Shown: positions 17,492 through 26,310, counted from the stretch's first letter. The stretch: DNA of 62,779 nucleotides from Pirellulales bacterium (GCA_016936015.1 JAFGPV010000138.1:1-62779), one strand, 5' to 3'. The notes: a model not told the origin generated them from the sequence alone. Program-made: numbers and translations.

Positions 17492-19183
17492 TTTTACACT
17501 CCCCTTGGTCACTCTCGCCACTTCTTCGATGGTGGTCCGGCCGCTTAAGACCTTCAGCCAGCCGTCCTGGCGGAGCGAGCGCATCCCCTGCTTGAGGGCC
17601 GTCTCGGCGATGGTCCAAGTGCTGGCCCGGTCGTGCGAAAGCTCGCGGATCTTCTCCGTCGTGACCAGCAGTTCGAACAGCCCCACCCGGCCGAGGAACC
17701 CGACCTGCCGGCAGGCCCGGCAGCCGACCGGCTGGTAGAGCGGCTGCCCATCGGTCAGTTTGTCTACGGGAAAGTCGGCGGGCAGCTCCTCGCGCGGCGG
17801 CCGGTACGGGGCCTTGCAGTGCGGGCAGAGCGTGCGGACCAGCCGCTGGGCCATCACCGCCTCGACCGTGCTGGAGACCAGGAACGGCTCGACCCCCATG
17901 TCGGCCAGCCGGGTGTAGGCCCCCGCCGCGTCGTTGGTGTGCAGCGTGCTGAAGACCAGGTGGCCGGTCAGCGAGGCCTGGATGGCGTTCTCGGCCGTCT
18001 CCAGGTCGCGGACCTCGCCCACCAGCACGATGTCCGGATCGTGCCGCAGGATGCTCCGCAGCGAATGGGCGAACGTCAGCCCGATCTTCGGATGGACCTG
18101 GATCTGGTTGATCCCCTCGAGCTGGTACTCCACCGGGTCCTCGGTGGTGATGATCTTCGTCGCTTCGTTGCGGATTTCCAGAAGCGCACTGTAGAGCGTG
18201 GTGGTCTTGCCCGAGCCGGTCGGACCGGTCACGAGGATGATCCCGTGCGGCAGGCGGATCAAGTCGCGGAACGTTCGATACTGATCGTCCTCCATGCCCA
18301 ACTTGCTGAGCGTGAATTCCATTGCCCCCTTGTCGAGGATCCGCAGGACGATCCCCTCGCCGTGGATCATGGGAATCACGGAAACGCGGACGTCGACCTC
18401 GCGTCCGGCGGCCCTCAGTTGGATGCGGCCGTCCTGGGGGAGGCGTTTTTCGGCGATGTTCATCCGGGCCATGATCTTCAAGCGGCTGATGATCGCCGCC
18501 TGAAATCGGTTGATCTCGTGGGGTGCCGGCTGTTCGTGGAGCACGCCGTCGACGCGGTAGCGGATCCGCAGGCCGGAGTGCTGCGACTCGAGGTGCACGT
18601 CGCTGGCCCGGCTCTCGATCGCCTCGAGGAGGATCTCGTTGACCAACCGGACCACCGACGGCTCGTGCGCCTCCTCCGAAAGCTCCGACCCGTCGGACTC
18701 GATCTTCTCCAACAACACAAGCCGCTCGTCCTCGGTCTGGGCCATCATTCCTTCGATGGTCTCGCTGCCCACGCCGAGGTGCGCCTTGATGAGCTTTGAG
18801 ATCTCCCCCTTCGCCGCCAGCACGGGCACGATCGACAGACCGAGCGTGGAACTCAACTCGTCGAGGGGATAGAGATTGAACGGATCGCTGGTGGCCACCA
18901 CCAGCGTGCCGTTGAACTGGCGGACGGGAAATAAACTCTCGCGGTAGATGAAGCGGGGCGGGAACTTCTTCAACAGCGCGAGGTCGATCTCGGCCTCCGC
19001 CAGGTCGATGAACTCCAATCCCATCTCCTCCCCCAACGCCCTTAGCGCCGCCTCCTCCGACAAAAAACCGAGTTGCACCGCGGCCTGGTCCAGCCGGGCG
19101 CCGTCGCTCTGGGCGTCGCGCGACAGCTTCAATTGCCGTGCGTCGAGCAACCCTTTCCGCAGCAGTATCTCGCCTGCTTCCAT
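17489..19183 (-). CDS. gspE: Type II secretion ATPase GspE
   Basis: A hexameric motor ATPase of about 564 residues that drives pseudopilus assembly. The N-terminal N1/MshEN-type domain is followed by the catalytic domain with Walker A GPTGSGKTTTLY, Asp box (TTEDPVEYQLEG), Walker B (DPDIVLVGEVRD) and His box (LTGHLVFSTLHTNDA). A tetracysteine zinc motif (CPHC and CRAC) lies near the C-terminus, normal for GspE. The frame begins at TTG 19213, but ATG 19183 (EAGEILLRKGLL) is preferred. It is the first gene of the minus-strand cluster. A 22-bp palindrome upstream may control it. Confidence 0.95.
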   Translation of the reverse strand: MEAGEILLRKGLLDARQLKLSRDAQSDGARLDQAAVQLGFLSEEAALRALGEEMGLEFIDLAEAEIDLALLKKFPPRFIYRESLFPVRQFNGTLVVATSDPFNLYPLDELSSTLGLSIVPVLAAKGEISKLIKAHLGVGSETIEGMMAQTEDERLVLLEKIESDGSELSEEAHEPSVVRLVNEILLEAIESRASDVHLESQHSGLRIRYRVDGVLHEQPAPHEINRFQAAIISRLKIMARMNIAEKRLPQDGRIQLRAAGREVDVRVSVIPMIHGEGIVLRILDKGAMEFTLSKLGMEDDQYRTFRDLIRLPHGIILVTGPTGSGKTTTLYSALLEIRNEATKIITTEDPVEYQLEGINQIQVHPKIGLTFAHSLRSILRHDPDIVLVGEVRDLETAENAIQASLTGHLVFSTLHTNDAAGAYTRLADMGVEPFLVSSTVEAVMAQRLVRTLCPHCKAPYRPPREELPADFPVDKLTDGQPLYQPVGCRACRQVGFLGRVGLFELLVTTEKIRELSHDRASTWTIAETALKQGMRSLRQDGWLKVLSGRTTIEEVARVTKGSVK

Positions 19184-19212
19184 AAACCACCCGGTAATGA
19201 TCGAAGGTTTCA

Positions 19213-19234
19213 ATCTGCTAATATATTAGCAGAT
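19213..19234. promoter_or_regulatory. 22-bp perfect palindrome upstream of gspE (candidate operator)
   Basis: ATCTGC, then TAATATAT, then the mirrored TAGCAGAT: every base pairs over 22 bp with no loop. It lies 30 bp before the preferred gspE ATG and holds a TAATAT that could be a -10. Its form is that of a dimeric repressor site. The binding protein is unknown. Confidence 0.5.
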
Positions 19235-19648
19235 ACCTGGCGAGTAAACACCCCTCCAAGGGGCAATACGTCAACCTGTGAATAATGTTCAGGAAATTTC
19301 TTTTTTCATCGCGCCCCGGGATGGCAATTCCCGGGGAAGGCGCCGCCGCCGCCCATCTCGCGACGGCCCGCGCGGGGCGATTGCAGAAACGGCACTGAAT
19401 TTCTGAAAACCGATCGTCCCCAACCGGCTTGCCGAAGGCTCTTGGAGCATTACCGGCAAGGCCCGCAAGCCGCCGCCTGTGCGGAAAAAAAACACACCCC
19501 GACCCTCTCGCCCGAGAACGGAGCTAATAGACATCCCAAAGGAATAATTCCCTCCAGGGACTTCTATTAAATCCTAAAAGGTACGAGACGTCAACTCCGC
19601 ACGGGGCGAAGGGCCGGTAGAACGCGCCAAGAGGGGGGACTCGAAGCA
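19235..19648. other. Non-coding gap upstream of the gspE cluster
   Basis: About 414 bp with no convincing gene. It holds the palindrome CCCCGGGA/TCCCGGGG (19314-19336) and a CCCCTCCAAGGGG element near 19249-19262. A short open frame at 19289-19534 has no start signal or coding character. Confidence 0.5.
19314..19336. repeat. 8-bp hairpin CCCCGGGA / TCCCGGGG
   Basis: Perfect 8-bp arms with a 7-nt loop. On the plus strand a T-run comes before it and no U-run follows on either strand, so it is not a classical terminator. Confidence 0.6.
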
Positions 19649-20428
19649 TCAGTCGACAGTCGGCGGGGGGCGATTTCCTCGGTCGCGGTTTCGTCCTCGA
19701 CGGGGTGGCGGGCCGGAAGGCCGGAGGGACTCGACGTCAAACTTCTCTCCCTTCATCTTTTCCAGCGCGGTCTTCTGATCGGCGGTCAACACTTCCATCA
19801 ACTTTTCGTTCGTTTGCTTTTGCATTTGTTGCATCTTTTTGCCCACCTCTTGCCACTCATCGGGAGAAACGCCTTGCATCAGTTCGCGTGTCTGCTTACG
19901 CATCTCCTCGCCGATAGCCTTCATTTTGTCTTTCTGCTCCTTGGTGAACTTGAGCTCTTTCTGCACCTCGGGGTCCATCAGGACCATTGTGCCCAGGGAT
20001 TGCAGGCGGATCTGGTTCAGCCGTTCCAATTGGTTGGGCAGCAGGATTTCCTTGATTTTCGCCTGGGCGTCCTCCATCGCCTTTTGCATCTTTTTGCGGT
20101 TTTCCTCCATCTTCTCCCGACGTTCTTCCGGGGAGAGATCCTGGAGAGCGCCGAAATCGGGCCTGTTTCCACGCATCTCTTTGCTCAGGGCTTGGAGTTT
20201 TTCCTTTTGCTCGGGAACGATTTCAAGTTCCTTCTGGACCTTCTCGTTGCGAAGCAACATGAAATTCATTCCCTGGCCGCCGAACATTCCGCCGGGGCCC
20301 ATCATGCCCATTCCGCCGGGGCCGCGCATGCCTCGCCCTCTTCGGCCCTCGGGCCTTTGACTCTGGGCATAGGCGATCGCTCCGACGGAAAGCAACACTG
20401 CACACAGAAAAATGGACTTCCGTAACAT
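19649..20428 (-). CDS. Exported Spy/CpxP-like protein
   Basis: A 259-residue protein with a signal peptide (KSIFLCAVLLSVGAIAYAQ), a Gly/Met-rich patch (GMRGPGGMGMMGPGGMFGG), then a long, charged, Met-rich helical region with repeated motifs KVQKELEIVPEQKEKLQAL and EVQKELKFTKEQKDKMKAI, each followed by a NQLERLNQIRLQ- or TADQKTALEKM-type LTxxQ motif. Such proteins are usually periplasmic chaperones or stress/metal sensors. The start is fixed by AGGAG 6 nt before ATG 20428; an ATG at 20431 is closer to that site. The neighbouring EF-hand gene is divergent. Confidence 0.65.
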   Translation of the reverse strand: MLRKSIFLCAVLLSVGAIAYAQSQRPEGRRGRGMRGPGGMGMMGPGGMFGGQGMNFMLLRNEKVQKELEIVPEQKEKLQALSKEMRGNRPDFGALQDLSPEERREKMEENRKKMQKAMEDAQAKIKEILLPNQLERLNQIRLQSLGTMVLMDPEVQKELKFTKEQKDKMKAIGEEMRKQTRELMQGVSPDEWQEVGKKMQQMQKQTNEKLMEVLTADQKTALEKMKGEKFDVESLRPSGPPPRRGRNRDRGNRPPPTVD

Positions 20429-20743
20429 CATGTACTCCTCTGTTGGGGGGTGGTTAAAAAGACGTTCATCGTCAATAATCCAAGCATCCAAACTATATTC
20501 ACGCTTTACGATACTAAACCCCACCAAAGTTTTTTAGTTCTGAGAAATTCCAGGCACGCCCGGGTTTTTGGACTGCGTTTTTCCCTTATCTTGTTTGGAA
20601 ATAGAGCCTTTCACGAATCTTTACTGAAAAAATAAGCAAATGGGATAATATGATGACTTATCAGGTAATGAAAAATGCCTTTATTTCATCTCTCAACAGT
20701 TTTTCGTATCTCCACCGCCTTATATTGGATTTAGAATAACGGA
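20429..20743. other. AT-rich divergent promoter region
   Basis: A 315-bp gap between the divergent Spy-like and EF-hand genes. It is clearly richer in A+T than its surroundings and must hold both promoters, but I cannot assign a clear -35/-10 pair. No coding sequence is visible. Confidence 0.5.
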
Positions 20744-21646
20744 ATGCGATATTTGTTCCTTTTGCTGCTGGGAGGGAGCGTTTTTTTCGTGACGTCGCTG
20801 GAGGGGTACACTCAGGACGGCGGCCGTCGCGATCGAACGGGCCACAGCCGGAACGGTGGTTTTTGGGGCCAGCGAGGAAATCGAAATCGGCCGGGCGACC
20901 GACGTTCTGAATCTTCATCCCGGGGTGACAAAAAGTCGGATTCCTCTTCCGTCTCGAATTCTGATTCCACGGTTCCCGGTTTCGGGGTCCGGGACGAGCC
21001 GCAAAAAGTGCCCGGCTTCGAGGTGGCGAAGGAGGAGCAGCCGACGGTGCCCGGTTTCGGCAAACCGGAAAAGACGGCCTCGGGCAAAAAGTCCGCCGCT
21101 GCGAAATCCTCTTCGGACGCCAAGCCGGCGCCCCATGCCGATCCGTCCGCCGCCGCGGCCCGGCTGGACAACATGATCCGTCAACATGCCAAGAGCCTTC
21201 TGAATCAATACGACGCAAACAAGAACGGCCAATTGGAACGCGATGAATGGCAAAACATGCATCGCAAGCACTGGGCCGCCGACAGAAACCGCAACGGGGT
21301 AATCACTCTCGAAGAATTGACGGACCATTTATCTCAACTCAACCGGCCGCGAGGCGGCAACGCCGGTCGCGGGGATCGTCGGCCCCGCTTTGCGCCGGCT
21401 CGTCCCGGCGGAGGGCCGTCATCGTATCAGAGCACCTATCGCTTCCGCACGCCTACGGAGCGGTTGCCCGAGGGACTGCCCGACTGGTTCGCCCGCAAGG
21501 ACGCCAACGGCGACGGCCAGGTGGCGATGGCCGAATACGCCAGTTTCTGGAACCGGGCCAAGGTCCGCGAGTTCTGCCGGCAGGACGCGAACCACGACGG
21601 CATCATTACGGCGGCGGAGTGCCTGGAGGCGGAAGGGGAGAAATGA
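20744..21646 (+). CDS. Exported EF-hand protein with VPGF repeats
   Basis: A 300-residue protein with a signal peptide (MRYLFLLLLGGSVFFVTSL). A basic, Ser-rich linker holds three VPGF repeats (TVPGFG, KVPGFE, TVPGFG, about residues 76-106). Four EF-hand loops follow: DANKNGQLERDEW, DRNRNGVITLEEL, DANGDGQVAMAEY and DANHDGIITAAEC, arranged as two pairs. It therefore probably binds calcium outside the cytoplasm, in a structural or sensing role. The TGA stop (21644-21646) lies inside the left arm of a 23-bp stem. Confidence 0.75.
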   Translation: MRYLFLLLLGGSVFFVTSLEGYTQDGGRRDRTGHSRNGGFWGQRGNRNRPGDRRSESSSRGDKKSDSSSVSNSDSTVPGFGVRDEPQKVPGFEVAKEEQPTVPGFGKPEKTASGKKSAAAKSSSDAKPAPHADPSAAAARLDNMIRQHAKSLLNQYDANKNGQLERDEWQNMHRKHWAADRNRNGVITLEELTDHLSQLNRPRGGNAGRGDRRPRFAPARPGGGPSSYQSTYRFRTPTERLPEGLPDWFARKDANGDGQVAMAEYASFWNRAKVREFCRQDANHDGIITAAECLEAEGEK

Positions 21647-21724
21647 AGAATGACAAATGTCAAATAACCAATGTCAAATGCTCATACGTCGATCATTTGA
21701 TATTTGACATTTGTCATTCTTCAT
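21643..21724. repeat. Two-armed GAATGACAAATGTCAAAT island between convergent genes
   Basis: Arms 21643-21665 and 21702-21724 are perfect 23-bp reverse complements around a 36-nt loop, and the loop itself repeats the AATGTCAAAT motif. The island fills the gap between the convergent EF-hand and LptF/G genes, 5 nt before the latter ends, so it could stop transcription from both sides. Confidence 0.9.
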
Positions 21725-21729
21725 TCCCC

Positions 21730-22872
21730 TCACTCCCACATCGGTTGGGCCAGGGCCACGGCCAGGGGGACGAAGATTATCAGCGGGGCCCAGGCGGCTA
21801 GGGCGGGCTGGATGAGATAAATGGACCCCAAATACTGCAAACCCAGGGTGGTCAGCAGGAATCCGGCGGTCACGACGATGCAGATTCCGATGGTCAGAAA
21901 CACGTTCCGGCTCTCGCGCCGCAGCACCAGGGGCAAGCCGAGAAAGAGCAGGGTGACGTCCAACAGCGGCTGGACGATCCGGGCATGCACCGCCACGCGG
22001 ACGTCGGCGCCGAAATCGACGCTCGGATTGTTCAAGCCCGCGATCAATTGGCGGATCGACGAAAACTGCTTGAAGGCGATCCCGCCGGTAAGCTGATCGA
22101 AATCCAGGTTGCTGACCAGGAAGCACTGATCGGGTTTGAGCTTGATCCAGCCTGGAGCGTCGCGGGGAGTGATCAGCACCGGTTTTCCGGAGAACGACAG
22201 CGACGACCGCTGACCGATGTGCTTCGGCGTCCGGACGCCGTCGAGCAGGTACCCGCTCGGCCGATCCCCCTCGGCGGGCAGGTAGTAGGCGTTCTCTGCC
22301 AGGACCTCTTTGTAATCGTCGGTCAGGGCCAGTGGCAGGCGGAACTCGGGTTTTTCGATCCGCCGGAGGTCGGCGTAGGTGTTTTTCCCGCGGATCTGCA
22401 CGTCGGTCTGGTAATCGATCTGCGGCGCGAGCGTCTGGGCGTTATCGCCCAGCAGGTCTTGCGGCCGGCGGGTAAGCTGCTCGCGGAAGCGGGGGATCAT
22501 CACTTCCCGATTCGCCGCCGCCACCAGGCTCATTGCCACGGCGGCGAAGATCAGGGGTTTGACGATCCGCAGCCGCGAGACGCCCGCCGCCATCAGGGCC
22601 GTCATCTCGTTGTGCCGCTGGATCCAGGAGACGGTAAACATCACGGCAATCAAGGTCAGCAGGGCGTTGGTGCGGTCGAACAGGCCGAACACCTGGACGC
22701 CGTAATACTGGGCCAGCAGTTTCAACACCCCGCCGCTCTTCGCCCCGCAGCGGAGATACTCCCCCAGATTCGTGAAGCAGTCAAAGACGATGATCAACCC
22801 GGTCAGGCTGAGGAAAAATATCGCAAACGTCTTGATGAACTGACCGAGAAGGTAACGGTCGATGATGCGCAT
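21730..22872 (-). CDS. LptF/LptG-family permease
   Basis: A 380-residue membrane protein. The N-terminal IIDRYLLGQFIKTFAIFFLSLTG and the first membrane block match LptF/LptG (YjgP/YjgQ), the permeases that with LptB extract lipopolysaccharide from the inner membrane. Two N-terminal and three or four C-terminal membrane spans flank a large periplasmic beta-rich domain. SWIQRHNEMTALMAAGVSRL is the coupling helix region that contacts the ATPase. Only one family member is present here, so the partner must lie elsewhere or it forms a homodimer. Confidence 0.85.
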   Translation of the reverse strand: MRIIDRYLLGQFIKTFAIFFLSLTGLIIVFDCFTNLGEYLRCGAKSGGVLKLLAQYYGVQVFGLFDRTNALLTLIAVMFTVSWIQRHNEMTALMAAGVSRLRIVKPLIFAAVAMSLVAAANREVMIPRFREQLTRRPQDLLGDNAQTLAPQIDYQTDVQIRGKNTYADLRRIEKPEFRLPLALTDDYKEVLAENAYYLPAEGDRPSGYLLDGVRTPKHIGQRSSLSFSGKPVLITPRDAPGWIKLKPDQCFLVSNLDFDQLTGGIAFKQFSSIRQLIAGLNNPSVDFGADVRVAVHARIVQPLLDVTLLFLGLPLVLRRESRNVFLTIGICIVVTAGFLLTTLGLQYLGSIYLIQPALAAWAPLIIFVPLAVALAQPMWE

Positions 22873-22890
22873 AATGATTGGTAGGATATT

Positions 22891-22958
22891 GTAGGAGGCG
22901 GCTCCCGCCGCCGACGGAACGGGGAAAAAATCAATCGGCGGCGGGAGCCGCCTCCTAC
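22891..22958. repeat. 24-bp perfect inverted repeat GTAGGAGGCGGCTCCCGCC
   Basis: Arms 22891-22914 and 22935-22958 are perfect 24-bp reverse complements with a 20-nt loop. The right arm includes the TAG stop of the aminotransferase. A single arm of the same family recurs at 29103-29126. Confidence 0.9.
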
Positions 22959-24286
22959 AAAATTTGTCGGATCGCCCGGCCGAGGGACTGCACGCCGCGG
23001 CGGATGGCGTCGCAGTGCGGCACGCCGAAGCTCAGGCGGAGCATGTTCTTCTGCGGCGCCGCGCCCTCGCTCGGATAGCAGAACTCGCCGGGGATGTACA
23101 GCACGCCCTCGGTAATCGCCCGGTCGAACAGCGGGCCGGCCACGCCCGTGTCGATCGACTCGGGCAGCCGGACCCAAACGTACAAACCGCCGTGGGGCCG
23201 GATCCACTCGATTCCCCCGATCGGACCTAAAAACTCGTCCAGCGCCCGGAGCGTGGCCTCGGTCTTATGCCGGTAGGTCTCGCACAAATACGCCACGTGG
23301 GGATCAAACAGCCCCTGTTCGATGACCGTGGTCATCAGCATCTGATTCAGTTGCGGGGAGCCGAAATCGAAGTTTCCTTTTTCGTGCAGCAGGGGTGTAA
23401 GCAGCGCGGGCGGGAAAATACCCCAGCCCACGCGGATCCCCGGCGAATACGACTTCGAGAAGGTCCCCACCTGCACCACCGTCTCCCCCTCAGGATCAGA
23501 ACGGCGGAGACTGGGTACGTCCTCGCCGTAGTAACGGAGTTCCCGATAGGCCACGTCCTCGATCACGTACAGCCGTTGGTCTGGCAGCCACCGCTTGGCC
23601 AGTTCGACCACGGCCTGGCGGCGGACCTCGGGCATCGTCACGCCCATCGGATTGTCGGAATAGGGCATCACGTAGATCGCCTTGACCCGGGCCAACTCCC
23701 CGGCGGCCTGCCGGCGGCGGAGTTCCTCGTCGATCGCCTCCGGCACGATCCCCTGCTCGTCGCATTCCACGCCCACCGCCCGGGCGCCGAGGTTGCCGAG
23801 AATCCCCAGGTACACGTAGTAACTCGGCGAACCGCAGATCACGATGTCGCCCGGGTTCAGCAGAATATCGCCCAGCAGGAAGAGGAGCTGATTGCTCCCG
23901 GCCGAGACGATCACCTGCTCGGGCGAGAGGTTCCACTCCGCCGCAGTGCAGCCGTCGGCTTGCAGCAATCGCGATAAGATCAGCTTGCGCAAGGGGGGAT
24001 AACCGATGGTCGTGCCGTACTGCAGCGCCTCGCGGCCGACCGGCGCTTGCGAGAAAATCTTCTCGAGGGTCTTCCGCGTCGGCTCGACCGGCAGCGACTC
24101 CTGATCGACGAACCCGGCCGCCAGCGAGACCAGTTCCGGCTGGGCCAGCGCCTTGGCCATCAGCAGCGAGGCTATCGGTTCCCCTCCAACCCATTCCGCC
24201 CGGCGACTGAGGTCAGACGCGGGAGGAGGCGGCGGAGGTTTTTTGATGGAGGTTTTCGAGAGTTGCCTTTTCGCCATGTTGAGCAT
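22955..24286 (-). CDS. PLP-dependent aminotransferase (2-aminoadipate/aromatic type)
   Basis: A 443-residue fold-type I aminotransferase. Key features are the YGTTIGYPPLRKLI stretch, NPGDIVICGSPSYYVYLG, DNPMGVTMP and the PLP lysine in VGTFSKSYSPGIRVGWG; near the C-terminus R in LRLSFG contacts the carboxylate. It resembles the LysN/MocR aminotransferase domain without the DNA-binding domain. The first 25-30 residues are a Lys/Pro-rich tail outside the fold. The TAG stop is part of the palindromic repeat. The exact substrate cannot be told from sequence. Confidence 0.85.
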   Translation of the reverse strand: MLNMAKRQLSKTSIKKPPPPPPASDLSRRAEWVGGEPIASLLMAKALAQPELVSLAAGFVDQESLPVEPTRKTLEKIFSQAPVGREALQYGTTIGYPPLRKLILSRLLQADGCTAAEWNLSPEQVIVSAGSNQLLFLLGDILLNPGDIVICGSPSYYVYLGILGNLGARAVGVECDEQGIVPEAIDEELRRRQAAGELARVKAIYVMPYSDNPMGVTMPEVRRQAVVELAKRWLPDQRLYVIEDVAYRELRYYGEDVPSLRRSDPEGETVVQVGTFSKSYSPGIRVGWGIFPPALLTPLLHEKGNFDFGSPQLNQMLMTTVIEQGLFDPHVAYLCETYRHKTEATLRALDEFLGPIGGIEWIRPHGGLYVWVRLPESIDTGVAGPLFDRAITEGVLYIPGEFCYPSEGAAPQKNMLRLSFGVPHCDAIRRGVQSLGRAIRQIL

Positions 24287-24316
24287 GTCAAGGGTCGGAA
24301 TAAAGTAAAACGTAAT

Positions 24317-24343
24317 TAGCCCCCGGCGAGTCGCCGGGGGCTA
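24317..24343. repeat. 13-bp perfect palindrome TAGCCCCCGGCGA
   Basis: TAGCCCCCGGCGA, one G, then TCGCCGGGGGCTA. It lies 30 bp upstream of the aminotransferase start and in the divergent gap before comF. Its form is that of a dispersed palindrome, and it could also affect expression of either gene. Confidence 0.8.
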
Positions 24344-24504
24344 TCGGCGCATTCGTAATGGTCATGGATTTGAAATCTTAAACTAAAAGAAAGCATAGAA
24401 AAAAACGGTAGAATAAGCAAGGCGGGTTTGCCGCGGGGAAAGTGCTCTTCCCACGTTTCCATCGGTTCTCATCCAGCTACAATTGCCGGCTTTTTTGCGA
24501 TAAA

Positions 24505-25347
24505 ATGCGAAAAACTTTGATTGCTAAACGCCGCTTCATCAACTGCTCCTCAACCAACGGTCACACCTTGCCTATCATTCCCGGAAAATCCCTTTACCGC
24601 CGTCTTGTCCGCTGGGGAAATGGATGCCGGGATCTCCTTTTTCCGCCGCAATGCGCCTGGTGCCGCTCGGCAATGTCCGTCACCGACGGCGTTTATCTTT
24701 GCGCCCGGTGCATTGCCCAGTTGGCGCCGGAGGGTTGGCGATCCTGTCCGAAGTGCGGCGGATACGTTCCTCTGGCGCCGGGATCGGCGACAGGATGCCC
24801 GTTGTGTAAAACGAGTCTTTTTCATTTCGACACGGCGGTGGCGCTGGGCGGATATCATTCGCAACTTCGCAATGTTGTTTTTCAGATGAAAAAGCCCCGG
24901 GGCGAACTGTTGGCCCTCTCCCTGGGACGTCTCCTCTGCCGGCGCAACGAGCAGCGGCTCCGGGAGTTCCGGCCCGAGGCGGTCGTTCCCGTGCCGATGC
25001 ACTGGCGGCGGCGCTTCGGCCGAGGCGTCAACGGCCCGGAACATCTCGCCGCCGCGATCAGCCGCACGTTGGGAATCCCCCTCCATCGGCGAGCTTTACG
25101 ACGAGTCCGCAACACCCCGCCGCAGGCGGGATTATCTCCTCGACAGCGTTTAAAGAACGTCCGCGGAGCCTTTCGGGTTCATCGGGGAAAATGGCTGGAA
25201 AACCGGCGGATTCTCCTGATCGACGACGTTCTGACGACCGGCGCCACGTGCAGCGAGGCCGCCCGGATTCTGAAAAAAGCCGGGGCCGGCCCGGTGGCCG
25301 TGGCCGTCGTGGCCCGGGGTCAAGGAGAATCCGGTGGGCTGTCCTGA
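24505..25347 (+). CDS. comF: ComF family phosphoribosyltransferase-like protein
   Basis: A protein of about 280 residues. Two zinc-ribbon pairs (CAWC/CARC and CPKCGG/CPLC) lie in the first 100 residues, followed by the phosphoribosyltransferase domain with the PRPP motif RILLIDDVLTTGATCSEA and the family stretch VPVPMHWRRRFGRGVNGPEHLA. ComF-like proteins assist DNA uptake in competent bacteria. The start is uncertain: the frame opens at 24442 and ATG 24505 is taken as a reasonable choice, without a clear Shine-Dalgarno. The next gene starts 36 bp downstream. Confidence 0.85.
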   Translation: MRKTLIAKRRFINCSSTNGHTLPIIPGKSLYRRLVRWGNGCRDLLFPPQCAWCRSAMSVTDGVYLCARCIAQLAPEGWRSCPKCGGYVPLAPGSATGCPLCKTSLFHFDTAVALGGYHSQLRNVVFQMKKPRGELLALSLGRLLCRRNEQRLREFRPEAVVPVPMHWRRRFGRGVNGPEHLAAAISRTLGIPLHRRALRRVRNTPPQAGLSPRQRLKNVRGAFRVHRGKWLENRRILLIDDVLTTGATCSEAARILKKAGAGPVAVAVVARGQGESGGLS

Positions 25348-25383
25348 ACCCTACCACTTGCTTCCCGGCCTCGAAACGGAACA

Positions 25384-26310
25384 ATGAGGACTATGAGCAC
25401 CCAACTCTCGCCTCCGCCGGTCGAGAAGATCGGCCGACTGAAGACGGCCCGCCGCGCCTTCCGCACGGCGGTGTTTCGCGGATTTGCGGCCCTGCTGCCG
25501 CCGTTGATGACGGTGGTGATCCTCATCTGGCTGATCAACACCACGCGGTACTACATGCTCGAACCGGTGACCGAGGCCGTCCGCGAGACGTTGGTCCTGT
25601 CGCTGGCCGACATCCGCGACGAGCCGCCCGGGGCGGAGGCCGGAAAAAACACCGTCGTTTACGAGAACACCGAGTATCGCCGGCTGGAAAACGGGACGTG
25701 GATCCCCTTGAAAGTCTACAAACGGGTCCTGGCCGCCACGACCGCCGGCTCGCTGCCCGCCACCGGCACCGATTTCTACCGCCGGTACATCGATCTGAAA
25801 TACCTCAATCCCTATATCACCATCCCGGTGTTCCTGACGATCTTCATCCTGTTTTTATATCTCCTGGGAAGACTGATGACGGCCGGCATCGGGGGAATCG
25901 TGATGAACTTCATGGAAGGCGGGGTCCGCCGGCTCCCCCTGGTGCGGAACGTCTACTCCGCCGCCAAGCAGATCTCCGATTTCTTCTTCGCCAAGCCGGA
26001 ATTCGAGTTCCGCCGGATCGTGGCCGTCGAGCATCCTCGCAAGGGACTCTGGTCGGTCGGCTTCGTGACCAACGAAGGACTGGTCGAAATCAACCACGTG
26101 ATCAACGAGCCGATGGTCACCGTGCTGGTCCCCTACTCCCCGCTGCCGGTCACCGGGATCACGATCGTCGTCCGCAAAAGCGAGTGCATCGACCTGAACA
26201 TCACCTTCGACCAGGCGTGCGAGTTTATCGTCAGTTGCGGCGTGGTTAGCCCCGCGCAACGCCCTCCGCAGTTGCGTTCCGCGCGGCCCGCCCCGCCCGA
26301 GAAAAAATGA
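25384..26310 (+). CDS. DUF502 family membrane protein
   Basis: A 308-residue protein. Membrane helices lie near residues 35-52 (AALLPPLMTVVILIWLI) and 142-165 (ITIPVFLTIFILFLYLLG), followed by the family-typical stretch LVRNVYSAAKQISDFFF and FRRIVAVEHPRKGLWSVGFVT. The family is widespread but its job is unknown; similar proteins affect envelope or flagellar traits in some bacteria. ATG 25384 or 25393 are both possible. It may be co-transcribed with comF. Confidence 0.85.
   Translation: MRTMSTQLSPPPVEKIGRLKTARRAFRTAVFRGFAALLPPLMTVVILIWLINTTRYYMLEPVTEAVRETLVLSLADIRDEPPGAEAGKNTVVYENTEYRRLENGTWIPLKVYKRVLAATTAGSLPATGTDFYRRYIDLKYLNPYITIPVFLTIFILFLYLLGRLMTAGIGGIVMNFMEGGVRRLPLVRNVYSAAKQISDFFFAKPEFEFRRIVAVEHPRKGLWSVGFVTNEGLVEINHVINEPMVTVLVPYSPLPVTGITIVVRKSECIDLNITFDQACEFIVSCGVVSPAQRPPQLRSARPAPPEKK

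Noticed and set aside
19289-19534. An 81-codon minus-strand frame upstream of gspE
   Set aside because: No start signal, odd composition and overlap with a palindrome.
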